From NCBI GenBank assembly GCA_964422925.1, contig CAYRDC010000009.1, positions 33,752 to 97,751 on the forward strand: a DNA stretch of 64,000 bases, in the 5' to 3' direction. The notes beneath the pieces are model-generated. The model was given only the letters and a program-made list of their open reading frames with translations, was not told the origin of the DNA and made no database searches. This document shows, piece after piece, positions 41,996 through 51,214 of this stretch. The position numbers were made by a program, and so were the translations under genes. The DNA is from CAYRDC01 sp964422925. Its GTDB lineage: Bacteria > Bacteroidota > Bacteroidia > Chitinophagales > S012-47. Within the stretch, counting starts at the first letter, position 1. Each line of letters opens with the position of its first letter.

Positions 41996-42640
41996 TTGCC
42001 GGTAATAACCATTTTCGAGCTTACCCCCGGAACGGAAGCCGGGCTTTGGCGCATAGAGGAAAAGCCGGAAGAATTGATTTCCATGCTTCATCTTTCGGAA
42101 GAAGAGTTGCAGTGGATTCAAGGGTTTCAAAGCGGCAAGCGATACCGGCACTGGCTGGGCAGCAGGGTGTTGCTGCGAAAATTGTTGCGCACTGACCGTT
42201 TCATTGCCATGAACCTTCAGGACAAAGGCCAGCCCAGGCTGATCAACTTTCCGCACCGGGTTTCCATCTCCCATTCAGGCAATATGGCTGCCGTCATGAT
42301 CAGCCTCCGGTACCCGGTGGGGATTGATGTCGAATTGATACAGGAGAAAATCCTGAAGATTTACCCCAAATTCCTTACACACAGTGAAATACAATACCTT
42401 GGGCGCCAGCCCGACCCGGTAACGGCTACCCTGGCATGGTCAGCCAAGGAAGTGATGTTCAAGGCATGGGGCAGGGGAGGTGTTGATTTCAGGAAGCACC
42501 TGAAAGTTTACTTGCGTGAACCGGAAGAAAGCGGTACTTTCCGGGCGAAAATGAACCATCCCGGCCTGAAAGAGATGTTCACCATACATTACCGGTTAAT
42601 AGAAGGGTATGTGCTTGCCTGCGCGGCCCTCGGGCTTTAA
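41996..42640 (+). CDS. 4'-phosphopantetheinyl transferase (Sfp-type)
   Basis: The 214 residues from a TTG start transfer phosphopantetheine from CoA to carrier proteins. Motifs: VSISHSG (89-95), GIDVELI (Asp111 and Glu113, metal) and WSAKEVMFKAWG (148-159, Glu152 and Lys). Sfp-type length. The first ATG lies well inside, so TTG or a nearby alternative is needed. It is divergent from the WD40 gene and its stop shares TTAA with dnaG. No polyketide or peptide synthase cluster is in view, so housekeeping acyl-carrier activation is the likely role. Confidence 0.9.
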   Translation: MPVITIFELTPGTEAGLWRIEEKPEELISMLHLSEEELQWIQGFQSGKRYRHWLGSRVLLRKLLRTDRFIAMNLQDKGQPRLINFPHRVSISHSGNMAAVMISLRYPVGIDVELIQEKILKIYPKFLTHSEIQYLGRQPDPVTATLAWSAKEVMFKAWGRGGVDFRKHLKVYLREPEESGTFRAKMNHPGLKEMFTIHYRLIEGYVLACAALGL

Positions 42641-44562
42641 CGGGGCTTATTCAGAATAACGGCATTCAGTTTCTGGCCCAGGGTTTTTTTCATTTCCAGC
42701 AGTTCCTTGCGCCTTTTCTGTAACTCCAGCAGTTCTTCTTCACTCCCGGCCGAACGCATGGCCTCACGGTTTTCCTCGATCAGTTTCAGCACACGCAAAA
42801 GATTGTACCGGTACATGACGGAATGCACCTCCTGCCGGTATTGATCGTCCAGGTCCGGCACAAAAATCTCATGGCGCTTTTTCCAGTTTTTGCTTATGGC
42901 GTATTTGTCGGTCACCAATTCAATGGAAAGCCGGCTGATGTCAGGGTCTGCATGGTGCAGGAAATATTGCTCCTCCGGGATTTTGCCTTCCCGGAACTGT
43001 TCACGGATTTCTTCCAGCAGCTTTTGATGAAGCAGTTCCTTGAAAACGGAATCCTGAAGGTCCATCAGGACAGACCCGGCCACGCTGTACTCTTTGGTGT
43101 ATTCCCGGTTCCCGTAGCGTAACAGCAGCGAAAGGATGCTCCTTTCGAGCAAATATTCCTGGTCGGTTCCGGCTGTTTGGGGGGTGGCGGGCTGTGACCG
43201 GCTTTCCTTTTTTTCCAGGTCGCGCGATTGCTGGCGGGAAAGCTGACCCTTTTGCTGCAGGCGTTTTCTGCGGGTTTTGTTCAATTCCTGCATCAGAAGC
43301 TGCTCGTCCAGTTCCACCATCCGGGCGCATTCTTTGACGTACAGCGGCCGCTGAATCGGATCCGGAATCAGGGCGATGGATGACACGATTTCCCGGATTA
43401 CTTCCGCCTTGCCGGCCGGCCCGGGCCGGACGTCTTTCAATGCCTGCCCGGTTTTAAACAGGATAAAATCTTCGGCATGTTTGTCCAGGTAATCCAGAAA
43501 ACCGTCTTTCCCGGTTTCCCTGATAAAACTGTCCGGGTCGTGTGGTTCGGGCAGCACGCAGATAAAGACTTGCAGGCCCTGTTCCAGGATGATGTCCACG
43601 CCACGCAGCGCAGCGGCAATGCCGGCTTCGTCTCCGTCATACAAAATGGTGATGGTTTTCGTAAATCGGCTCAGCAGGCGCACCTGGTCCTGGGTCAGGC
43701 TGGTTCCGGAGGAGGCCACTACGTTTTCAATGCCGTTCTGGTGCAGGGTCATCACGTCCGTATAGCCTTCCACCATCAGGCAGTTTTCTTCCTTGCGGAT
43801 CGCCTGGCGGGCGTGGAAAAGCCCGTACAGGACCTTGCTCTTCTGGTAAATGGGTGTTTCCGGGGAATTGATGTATTTCGGCCCCCTGGCATGCTCTTCC
43901 ATGATCCGCCCGGCAAAGGCCACAGGTTTGCCGGAGAGGTTCAAAATAGGGAAGATGATCCGTTCGCGGAAGAAGTCCTGCTTGCGGTTGTTTTGTTCGG
44001 TTACCAGCCCGAGCTCTTTGAGCATTTCCAGGCGGTACCCCTGTTCCATGGCCGCTTTCGCCAGGTGGTCCGGCCCGGCCGGGGCATAACCAATCTGGAA
44101 TTTCCGGATCGTTTCCAGCCGGAATCCCCGCTCCTTCAGGTAGGCTAACCCAATGTCCATCCCCGGTTCCGAACTGAACAATTCTTCCTGGTAAAACCGC
44201 AGGGCGAACTGGTTAATGATAAACAGGCTGTCTTCTTTCTGACGCCTGGCTTTTTCTTCATCCGTTTCCGGGGCTTCCTCGATAGCAATCTGGTATTTTT
44301 CCGCGAGGAACCGCAAGGCTTCCGGGTAAGTGAAATGTTCGTGCTCCATCAGGAAACCCACCACGTTGCCTGACTTGCCGCATCCGAAACATTTGAAAAT
44401 CCCTTTGGACGGGGATACGCTGAAGGAAGGGGTTTTCTCATTGTGGAAGGGGCATAAGCCCATGAAATTCGCCCCTTTCTTTTTTAACGGCACATATTCG
44501 CTGATAACTTCCTCAATGCGGGCCGTTTCCAGGATTTCTGCTATGGTATGACGGGGAATCAC
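42637..44562 (-). CDS. dnaG: DNA primase
   Basis: The 641-residue primase lays RNA primers for replication. It has the N-terminal CHC2 zinc finger (Cys37, His40, Cys58, Cys61), the catalytic core with YINSPETPIYQKSKVLYG, the TOPRIM segment VEGYTDVMTLHQNGIENVVASSG-like (read VEGYTD then VVASSGTSLT) and ILYDGDEAG, and a C-terminal DnaB-interaction domain of normal size. Pro/Gln-rich linker at about 410-430. Convergent with the phosphopantetheinyl transferase gene. Confidence 0.97.
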   Translation of the reverse strand: MIPRHTIAEILETARIEEVISEYVPLKKKGANFMGLCPFHNEKTPSFSVSPSKGIFKCFGCGKSGNVVGFLMEHEHFTYPEALRFLAEKYQIAIEEAPETDEEKARRQKEDSLFIINQFALRFYQEELFSSEPGMDIGLAYLKERGFRLETIRKFQIGYAPAGPDHLAKAAMEQGYRLEMLKELGLVTEQNNRKQDFFRERIIFPILNLSGKPVAFAGRIMEEHARGPKYINSPETPIYQKSKVLYGLFHARQAIRKEENCLMVEGYTDVMTLHQNGIENVVASSGTSLTQDQVRLLSRFTKTITILYDGDEAGIAAALRGVDIILEQGLQVFICVLPEPHDPDSFIRETGKDGFLDYLDKHAEDFILFKTGQALKDVRPGPAGKAEVIREIVSSIALIPDPIQRPLYVKECARMVELDEQLLMQELNKTRRKRLQQKGQLSRQQSRDLEKKESRSQPATPQTAGTDQEYLLERSILSLLLRYGNREYTKEYSVAGSVLMDLQDSVFKELLHQKLLEEIREQFREGKIPEEQYFLHHADPDISRLSIELVTDKYAISKNWKKRHEIFVPDLDDQYRQEVHSVMYRYNLLRVLKLIEENREAMRSAGSEEELLELQKRRKELLEMKKTLGQKLNAVILNKPR

Positions 44563-44681
44563 AGGTTTCCGAAGTTACTACAAAGATCAGGTTTCAGAAA
44601 GCAATGCCGGCTTTTTCATGGAAAAAATTGGTACAGTTGTTGGCTTGACATAGGGGAACCAAACGAAAAAGGAGGTTGGCT

Positions 44682-45464
44682 ATGAAACGGTTTGCATGGC
44701 TATTCATTATCGGGCTTTTGGCCGCCCCCCTGTCCCTGCCTGCACGCCACATGGACGCACGAATGGAAATCCGGATGTACAACCGCGCGCCCATTCGCGT
44801 GTGGATTGACGGGCACAAGGCAAATCATGAACCCGCGGCCCGGGTGATTATCTCCAGGCTGGAACCCGGCAGGCATTTTTTCAGGATCGTCAGGTACAGC
44901 CCCATCCCCCGCTTTTACGGCTCAAGGGTGGTTTACAAAGGATATGTCTTTGTGCGTCCCGGGACAATGGTGGAGGCCGTGGTTGGCCTGGATTACAGGA
45001 TGGAGGTGTATCAGCGGAGGATAAGGCGTACAAAACACCATGAATCCAAAGGCTACCATAAGTACGGCCGCCATCACGAAGATGAGAAATGGGAACATAA
45101 TTACCGGGATGATGACTATGAAGGGTACGGATACTTTGATGACGAATACCCCGATGATTATGATTACCGTGGCAGATCGCAAATGAGCGCGGGAGAATTC
45201 AATGAACTGAAACGCATGCTGCAGGAGGAATCTTTTGATTCAGACCGCCTGCGCCTGGCCAAACAGGCGCTGGAAAACCGGTGGGTCACCAGCCGACAGG
45301 TGAAAAAAATAATGGAATTGTTTGTTTTTGAACAAAACCGCCTGGCTTTTGCTAAATATGCCTATGACTATGTGCTGGACAAGGAGCGCTATTATATCGT
45401 GAACGATACCTTTACTTTTGAAAGCAGCGCCAGCGAACTGGACCGTTACCTGCGCGACAGGTAA
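44682..45464 (+). CDS. DUF4476 exported protein
   Basis: The ATG at 44682 is preceded by a perfect GGAGG six bases upstream and gives 260 residues with a signal peptide (MKRFAWLFIIGLLAAPLSLPA). The N-terminal half is a PEGA-like beta domain (MEIRMYNRAPIRVWIDGHKA, LEPGRHFFRIV). A His/Tyr/Asp-rich linker follows (about 120-165). The C-terminal DUF4476 domain reads FNELKRMLQEESFDSDRLR, then VKKIMELFVFEQNRLAFAKY and FTFESSASELDRYL. Role unknown; the family is widespread in Bacteroidota. A GTG/TTG at 44676 is possible but poorer. Confidence 0.85.
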   Translation: MKRFAWLFIIGLLAAPLSLPARHMDARMEIRMYNRAPIRVWIDGHKANHEPAARVIISRLEPGRHFFRIVRYSPIPRFYGSRVVYKGYVFVRPGTMVEAVVGLDYRMEVYQRRIRRTKHHESKGYHKYGRHHEDEKWEHNYRDDDYEGYGYFDDEYPDDYDYRGRSQMSAGEFNELKRMLQEESFDSDRLRLAKQALENRWVTSRQVKKIMELFVFEQNRLAFAKYAYDYVLDKERYYIVNDTFTFESSASELDRYLRDR

Positions 45465-45487
45465 CCCGGAACCATACAGCCAGCGGG

Positions 45488-45519
45488 AAAAAGCTCTGTT
45501 GTGAAACAGGGCTTTTTTT
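45488..45519. terminator. Bidirectional terminator between convergent genes
   Basis: An 11-nt-class stem (AAAGCTCTGTT with AACAGGGCTTT, one G-U or mismatch) has A run before and T run after, so it can end both the DUF4476 gene and, overlapping its last codon, the HD phosphodiesterase gene. Confidence 0.85.
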
Positions 45520-47596
45520 ATTCCGGGTATTCTATGCGCACGTGGTACACGTTGTGCAGCAACCGCTTCAGGATTTTTTTGGCTTTCATGATCTGGGCAA
45601 AGGTGATGTCCGCCTCCACCAGTTGCAGGTCTTCCGTCTTTTGGGCAAAAAGCTTTTCAACCAGGGCATCCAATCGTTCGGCAGTAGGCTCTTTCAGGCT
45701 GCGGGCGGCTGCTTCCACCGTGTCGGCCAGCATGACTACGGCTTGCTCAAGCGTCCGGGGCAACGGGCCCGGATAGCGGTATTTCGATTCGTCAATATTG
45801 CTTTCCTTGCTTTGGTTCAACTGGGAACGGTAAAAATATTCCACACGGGAAGTGCCGTGATGGGTCCTGATAAAATCGAGCAAAACACCGGGAATTTTTT
45901 CCCTGCGCCCCAGGATAACCCCCTGCCTTACGTGGTCAATGATGATGGCCGCGCTTTCTTCAAAACTCAGGTCCTTGTGGGGGTTTTCATTGCCTTTCTG
46001 GTTTTCAACGAAATATTGCGGTCGATGGAGCTTCCCAATGTCATGGTACAAACTGCCCACTTTGGCCAGCAAACTGTTTCCCCCGAGGGCGGTGACTACA
46101 TTTTCTGCCAGGTTGCTCACCTGTATGGAATGTTGGAAGGTGCCCGGAGCTTCCAGCGAGAGCCGCTTCATCAGGGGCTTGTTGATGTCGGTGTATTCCA
46201 TCAGGGTCACGTCTGAAACAATCCCAAACAGCTTTTCAAATACCGGGATGAGCGGATAGGCCATTAAGGTCAGGAATACATTCAGCGAGAGCCAGCCCAA
46301 GTCGGTCCAGGCCATGGAAACCAGCGTGCCCGTCTGCAACAGGTGTATGCTCAGGTACCCGCCAAGGTAAGTAGCCAGAATGTATCCAAGGGAAGCAAAA
46401 AACTGCGACCATACATGGGCGCGCATATTGGTGAAAATAGCCACCATCCCCGCCAGGATATTCAGCACCGTAAACTCATTGCCCAGCGGCACGATGAAAC
46501 TGGCCAGCAGAATGGTGATCAGGTGGGAAATCAGCGCCATGCGGCTGTCAAAGAAAGTGCGCAAAACAATGGGAACAATGCAATACGGGATCAGGTAGTA
46601 GCTGGGCAGGTTGAACCGGACCGCCCAGCTGGTCAAAAACAGGGGCGCGATGATGAGCAGGAGGATGAACAATAATTTCCGCGGGCTGTTCAAGACCCCG
46701 GGCGCGTAAAGCCTGAGAAAATAGTGGAAGATCAGGAACATCAGCAGCGAAAGGGCAAGATATCCACCCAGCTGCACCCAGTTGTGCCCGCTTTGCGACT
46801 CGCCTTCCACAAAGTGTGTATAGGAAACCAGTTTCTGGTAGGTAGCCGTATCGATGACAGCTCCCCGTTGCACAATGCGTTCCCCCTTTTCCACCGCCCC
46901 GAAAGTGGGCGAGATTTTGTTCAGGGCGTCTTTCAAGGTTTTTCCCGTAGTCACGCTGTCGAACCCGGCATTCGCCTTCAGGTAAGGCACAAGGCTTTGC
47001 ACCAGGAATTCTTCATTCAGGAAGGGAACCGTGGACAGGGTATCGAGCAGGAATTCCGGGGCGCTCGAAACGGTAATCATTTTTTCCGGGGTCACTTCGC
47101 GCACGTGGCTGCCCTGCACCAGGTACACAAAAGGTGCCTGCTGCAGGCGCTGCATCACTTCCGCTTTGTCAAAAACCCCTTTCAGGTACAGGGTGTGCAG
47201 CGCTTCCCGGCCGGTCGTGAGGTAAGTCTGGGTGTCGCGTTTTTCAAACAAACCGAACCCGTGTTCCGTTTTGAATTGTTCGTAGCTTCTTTGGAATCCT
47301 TTCCGCCAGTCAGCAGTTACTGATTTTTCCACATCCGGGTCGAGCCGGAACCAGGGCGGGTTGTGCCTGCGGATACGCTCTTTTTCGCGGGCAATTTCTT
47401 CTTCGGGCTTCAGGATGGGAAAAGAAACCGGGGACACGAGGTCATCGTATTTCCAGGCTTTCCCCAGCTCATAGCTTTTGGTGCCGGAACCCAATTCAGG
47501 CATCAGGGCCGTGACCAACCCTACGGAAAGGAGGAAAAGCAATGCGCCAAGAAACCGGGCCATAAGGTGACGGACAGATCTTTTTTTACCGGCCAT
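45518..47596 (-). CDS. 7TM-HD phosphodiesterase (PgpH-like)
   Basis: The 692 residues have one N-terminal helix, a periplasmic 7TMR-HDED domain (about 60-290), seven helices (about 290-460) and a cytosolic HD domain with SLYHDIGKLHRPQYFVENQ and DHVRQGVILGRREKIP, then IRTHHGTSRVEYFY, the metal residues of HD hydrolases. In PgpH this domain hydrolyses cyclic di-AMP. c-di-AMP turnover is the best guess. Its start is 98 nt from the thiolase start, with divergent transcription. Confidence 0.92.
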   Translation of the reverse strand: MAGKKRSVRHLMARFLGALLFLLSVGLVTALMPELGSGTKSYELGKAWKYDDLVSPVSFPILKPEEEIAREKERIRRHNPPWFRLDPDVEKSVTADWRKGFQRSYEQFKTEHGFGLFEKRDTQTYLTTGREALHTLYLKGVFDKAEVMQRLQQAPFVYLVQGSHVREVTPEKMITVSSAPEFLLDTLSTVPFLNEEFLVQSLVPYLKANAGFDSVTTGKTLKDALNKISPTFGAVEKGERIVQRGAVIDTATYQKLVSYTHFVEGESQSGHNWVQLGGYLALSLLMFLIFHYFLRLYAPGVLNSPRKLLFILLLIIAPLFLTSWAVRFNLPSYYLIPYCIVPIVLRTFFDSRMALISHLITILLASFIVPLGNEFTVLNILAGMVAIFTNMRAHVWSQFFASLGYILATYLGGYLSIHLLQTGTLVSMAWTDLGWLSLNVFLTLMAYPLIPVFEKLFGIVSDVTLMEYTDINKPLMKRLSLEAPGTFQHSIQVSNLAENVVTALGGNSLLAKVGSLYHDIGKLHRPQYFVENQKGNENPHKDLSFEESAAIIIDHVRQGVILGRREKIPGVLLDFIRTHHGTSRVEYFYRSQLNQSKESNIDESKYRYPGPLPRTLEQAVVMLADTVEAAARSLKEPTAERLDALVEKLFAQKTEDLQLVEADITFAQIMKAKKILKRLLHNVYHVRIEYPE

Positions 47597-47635
47597 TTTG
47601 TGTACGCATTAGGGTGGGCTTAAAAATAACTAATT

Positions 47636-47643
47636 TAACTTTG
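47636..47643 (+). promoter_or_regulatory. -7 box of the thiolase gene
   Basis: TAACTTTG matches TAnnTTTG exactly, 51 nt before the ATG at 47695. Because transcription would start near 47648, the in-frame upstream start at 47614 is unlikely. Confidence 0.5.
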
Positions 47644-47694
47644 CTGCCGGCAGGAAAAGGACGGGACAGTTTTTTGAAACCAAATGTCAAAGCA

Positions 47695-48873
47695 ATGAAA
47701 GAAGTTTATATCGTTTCCGCAGTCCGGACACCTATCGGGGCGTTCGGAGGAGTTTTGTCTTCGCTGGCTGCCACCAAACTGGGGTCTATTGTCATCGAGG
47801 CAGCTATTCAGCGTGCCGGCATCCGGCCCGATGATGTTCAGGAAGTGTTTATGGGCAATGTCCTGTCTGCCAACCTCGGCCAGGCGCCTGCCCGCCAGGC
47901 AGCCCTCGGGGCCGGCCTTCCGCACAGCGTTCCCTGCACCACGGTAAACAAAGTGTGCGCCTCCGGCATGAAATCCATTATGCTGGCCGCCCAGTCCATT
48001 TTGCTCGGGGACAATGAAATAGTTGTTGCCGGGGGCATGGAATCCATGTCGAACGTGCCCTATTACGTGCCCCAAGCCCGCTGGGGCAACCGCCTGGGCA
48101 ATGCCAAACTCATTGACGGCATGCTGATGGACGGCCTCTGGGATCCTTACAAGGATTTCCATATGGGCGTGGCTGGTGACCAGACCGCAAAGGAAATGAA
48201 GATCAGCCGCGAAGAACAGGATGCCTTTGCCGTGAGGTCGTACAAGCGGGCCGCGGAAGCCTGGAAAAGCGGCTGGTTTGCCGGGGAAGTGGTGCCGGTC
48301 GAAATCCCCCAGCGCAAAGGCGATCCGGTGGTGGTTGCCGAAGATGAGGAATACAAAAAAGTGAAGTTCGACAAGATACCAAACCTGCGCCCCGCGTTCA
48401 CCAAAGAAGGAACAGTCACGGCTGCCAACGCTTCCAAGCTGAATGACGGGGCGGCAGCGCTGGTGCTGGTGAGCAAGGAACGGATGGAAGCCGTGGGGCT
48501 GAAGCCCCTGGCCCGGATTGTCAGCTATGCCGATGCGGCCAATGCCCCGGAATGGTTCACAACGGCCCCGGCCAAAGCCATGCCCCGGGCCCTGAACAAA
48601 GCCAGTCTGAAAGCTTCCGATATCGATTATTTTGAGATCAATGAAGCGTTTTCGGTGGTAGCCCTGGCCAATATGAAGGAACTTGGTCTGGATCTGGATC
48701 GCGTGAACGTTTTTGGCGGGGCCGTGGCCCTGGGCCATCCGCTCGGTTGTTCCGGGGCCCGCATCATTGCCACCCTCATCAGTGTGCTGACCCATAAAGA
48801 CGGCCGGTACGGCTGCGCGGGCATCTGCAACGGGGGCGGTGGCGCCTCGGCCATGGTCATTGAACGCGTGTAG
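47695..48873 (+). CDS. Acetyl-CoA C-acetyltransferase (thiolase)
   Basis: The 392-residue thiolase condenses or cleaves acetoacetyl-CoA. The start at 47695 gives MKEVYIVSAVRTPIGAFGG, the normal family N-terminus. Catalytic Cys88 is in NKVCASGMKS, and EINEAFSVV, ALGHPLGCSGAR and CNGGGGASAMV supply the His and second Cys. Length is typical of the biosynthetic/degradative type II class. The gene is single, so ketone-body, butyrate or polyhydroxyalkanoate context cannot be chosen. Confidence 0.95.
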   Translation: MKEVYIVSAVRTPIGAFGGVLSSLAATKLGSIVIEAAIQRAGIRPDDVQEVFMGNVLSANLGQAPARQAALGAGLPHSVPCTTVNKVCASGMKSIMLAAQSILLGDNEIVVAGGMESMSNVPYYVPQARWGNRLGNAKLIDGMLMDGLWDPYKDFHMGVAGDQTAKEMKISREEQDAFAVRSYKRAAEAWKSGWFAGEVVPVEIPQRKGDPVVVAEDEEYKKVKFDKIPNLRPAFTKEGTVTAANASKLNDGAAALVLVSKERMEAVGLKPLARIVSYADAANAPEWFTTAPAKAMPRALNKASLKASDIDYFEINEAFSVVALANMKELGLDLDRVNVFGGAVALGHPLGCSGARIIATLISVLTHKDGRYGCAGICNGGGGASAMVIERV

Positions 48874-48939
48874 CGAAATACCCGGGGCCGCCCGTCCGTT
48901 ATGCTATGGCCGGAATGTAAAATCCAAAACTACAGGCCT

Positions 48940-49845
48940 ATGCGTTTTCGATTGCTTCTGATTATTCTGCTGGCGGGGATGAACTTTCCCCTGAAGGCCC
49001 AGCCCGATGCCGAAGGCGCGGCCCTCATCAGCGCCTATGTCGATACCATGAATGCCCTGGGCGACAGCATGATCCAGAGCAACGATGTGAATACGCGCAT
49101 TGCCTGTGGCTACGCCATGGTTAAACGCCTGGTCCGGGCCCTTCGGGTGCCCGGCTCCTTCCGCTATCCCTTCGACTCCCTGTTGCACATCAGCATCGTG
49201 GAACCCGATGACCATGCCTTTCGAATCTATACCTGGCATATTGAGATGATCCACGGCCTCTACCGGCAACTGGGCGCCATCCAGCTGCCCTCCAAAAAAG
49301 AACTGAAACTGATCCCGCTGATAGACGGCTCACGCTACATGGATAACCCGATGGACACCGTCCTGAACCCGGATTTCTGGTACGGGGCCGTGTATTACAA
49401 GGTGCTGCGCAAGAAATACCACGGCAAAAACCTGTATTTCCTGTTCGGCTATGACGCCAACGACCCCTTCAGCAACAAGAAAGTGGTGGATGTGCTTACC
49501 TTCAGCAAGGGTGAACCCCGTTTCGGGCTGCCGGTCTTTTACATGGACGAAGCGGGCGATTCTGTGCTATACCGTTTCATCATCGAATATTCGAATGAAG
49601 CGGCCGTAGGGCTAAACTACTACGATGAATTCGACAAGATCATTTACGACCATCTGGTGCCGCGCAACCCGATGTCAGAAGGGGTATATTCCACCTATAT
49701 CCCGGACGGTACTTACGAAGGTTTTGAATACCGGAAGGGGAAATGGTACTGGGTGGAAAAGGTTTTTCACGAAGCCATTAATGAAAACGACAATCCCCCG
49801 GTACCCAAACCCGTGGATTTCGACAAGGAGTATCCGAAGCGTTAG
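48940..49845 (+). CDS. Conserved exported protein of unknown function
   Basis: The ATG at 48940 gives 301 residues with a signal peptide (MRFRLLLIILLAGMNFPLKAQ); the frame extends to 48901 without export features. The mature part is rich in acidic and aromatic residues: YFLFGYDANDPFSNKKVVDVL, YKVLRKKYHGKNLYF, and VPRNPMSEGVYSTYIPDGTYEG-like C-terminal strands. No family name can be given, though the tidy beta-strand organisation looks like a single folded periplasmic domain typical of Bacteroidota lineage-specific proteins. It follows the thiolase gene by 66 nt on the same strand. Confidence 0.75.
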   Translation: MRFRLLLIILLAGMNFPLKAQPDAEGAALISAYVDTMNALGDSMIQSNDVNTRIACGYAMVKRLVRALRVPGSFRYPFDSLLHISIVEPDDHAFRIYTWHIEMIHGLYRQLGAIQLPSKKELKLIPLIDGSRYMDNPMDTVLNPDFWYGAVYYKVLRKKYHGKNLYFLFGYDANDPFSNKKVVDVLTFSKGEPRFGLPVFYMDEAGDSVLYRFIIEYSNEAAVGLNYYDEFDKIIYDHLVPRNPMSEGVYSTYIPDGTYEGFEYRKGKWYWVEKVFHEAINENDNPPVPKPVDFDKEYPKR

Positions 49846-49852
49846 GCCTGGT

Positions 49853-51112
49853 TCAGGTTTTCCGTTTTTTCTGACGGGCGGCCGGGAAGAGCACGTTGTT
49901 CAGGATCAGCCGGTAGCCGGGTGAGTTAGGGTACAGATTAAGGTCTGTGGGCGGATCGCCTACCATGTGCCGGTAATCCTCCGGGTCGTGCCCACCATAA
50001 AAGGTCCACATACCGTAACCGTATTCGCCATGGATGTAACGGGCTTCATTCAGCGACCGGGTTTCACCCATCACCAGCACCGAAGGCTTCAGGTATTTTT
50101 TTACAAAAGCGGTGGTCTGTCCGTAAAAGCCTTTGATAATGCGGGTATGGCACTGGGTCAGCATGGTCGGGATGGGATCCCACTTGGCGGAAAATTCAAA
50201 CAGGGTGAAAAAATCGGTGCGTGGGTCCACTTTGCGGGTGTTAGTAGCGTCAATGGTTGAAAATTCGTACTCATACGGGTTTTTGCTGATTCTGAAATTG
50301 GTAAAGGCAAAGCATTTGCTGAAATCCAGCTTTTCCTGGGCGTTGGGGTCCATCGGGTCCCCGTCATACACTTCCGCGCAGATGTCCACCCCCTCGGCCG
50401 CCAGGGCGATATCGTAGCTGTCGGTGGCCGAGCACATGGCAAACAAATAACCGCCCCCAGCCACGAAGTCGCGGATTTTTTTAGCTACCGCTAACTTGAG
50501 CTGGGAGACCTTCGAAAAGCCGTGCCGCGCGGCAATTTCTTCGTTTTCCCGGACCTCTTCTTTATACCAGCTTGTGTTATGGAATGAAAAGTAAAACTTG
50601 CCATACTGCCCCGTGAAGTCTTCGTGGTGCAGGTGCAGCCAGTCGTACTCAGGGAGCTTACCATCCAGCACTTCATCGTCATACACCACGTCATAGGGGA
50701 TTTCCGCGTAGGTAAGCACCAGGGTTACGGCATCGTCCCAGGGCTGCTTGGTCTTGGGGGAATACACGGCAATTTTCGGGGCCTTGTCGAGTTTTACCAT
50801 GTCCTGGTTCGATTCCGGGTCGGCTATCTCGGACAGGATCCGGGTGTGCTGGGCATCGGCAATCACTTCATAGCTTACGCCCCGGATCATGCATTCCTTT
50901 TCCACCGCTTCGGCCCAGGGCATGGCAAAACTGCCGCCCCGGTAATTGAGCAGCCACTCGCCCTTGCCGCCTTCCTCCAGCACCCAGTACATGATGCCAT
51001 AGGCTTTCAGGTGGTTTTCCTGGGTTTCATCCATGGGTATAAGGAGCCACGCGGCCCGCAGCGGACCATATACCACTAAGAAAAGGGAAAGAATGAGCCA
51101 ACTTTTTCGCAT
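49853..51112 (-). CDS. Exported GATase-like protein (often labelled asparagine synthetase B)
   Basis: The ATG at 51112 gives 419 residues with a signal peptide (RKSWLILSLFLVVYGPLRA). The start of the mature part, WLLIPMDETQENHLKAYGI, and the centre, GGYLFAMCSATDSYDIALAAEG, match a Bacteroidota family that databases often call asparagine synthetase B, but it has no Ntn-glutaminase or ATP-pyrophosphatase domain. The GGGYLFAMC element looks like a class I amidotransferase nucleophile elbow. An exported protein cannot make asparagine from ATP, so the label is probably wrong. Real function is unknown. Its stop is 8 nt from the convergent gene. Confidence 0.7.
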   Translation of the reverse strand: MRKSWLILSLFLVVYGPLRAAWLLIPMDETQENHLKAYGIMYWVLEEGGKGEWLLNYRGGSFAMPWAEAVEKECMIRGVSYEVIADAQHTRILSEIADPESNQDMVKLDKAPKIAVYSPKTKQPWDDAVTLVLTYAEIPYDVVYDDEVLDGKLPEYDWLHLHHEDFTGQYGKFYFSFHNTSWYKEEVRENEEIAARHGFSKVSQLKLAVAKKIRDFVAGGGYLFAMCSATDSYDIALAAEGVDICAEVYDGDPMDPNAQEKLDFSKCFAFTNFRISKNPYEYEFSTIDATNTRKVDPRTDFFTLFEFSAKWDPIPTMLTQCHTRIIKGFYGQTTAFVKKYLKPSVLVMGETRSLNEARYIHGEYGYGMWTFYGGHDPEDYRHMVGDPPTDLNLYPNSPGYRLILNNVLFPAARQKKRKT

Positions 51113-51214
51113 CAATGCAAATAACGCAAAATCCGGGCTTTCATTTCACGTTTATACCATAACCGGCCTGAAATGAAAGATTTTTTTTATCTTGAGATTT
51201 AAAACTGAACAGTT

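Noticed and set aside
47635..48795. Minus-strand frame of 386 codons antisense to thiolase
   Set aside because: Thiolase motifs on the plus strand are complete and this frame is His/Gly-rich shadow sequence.
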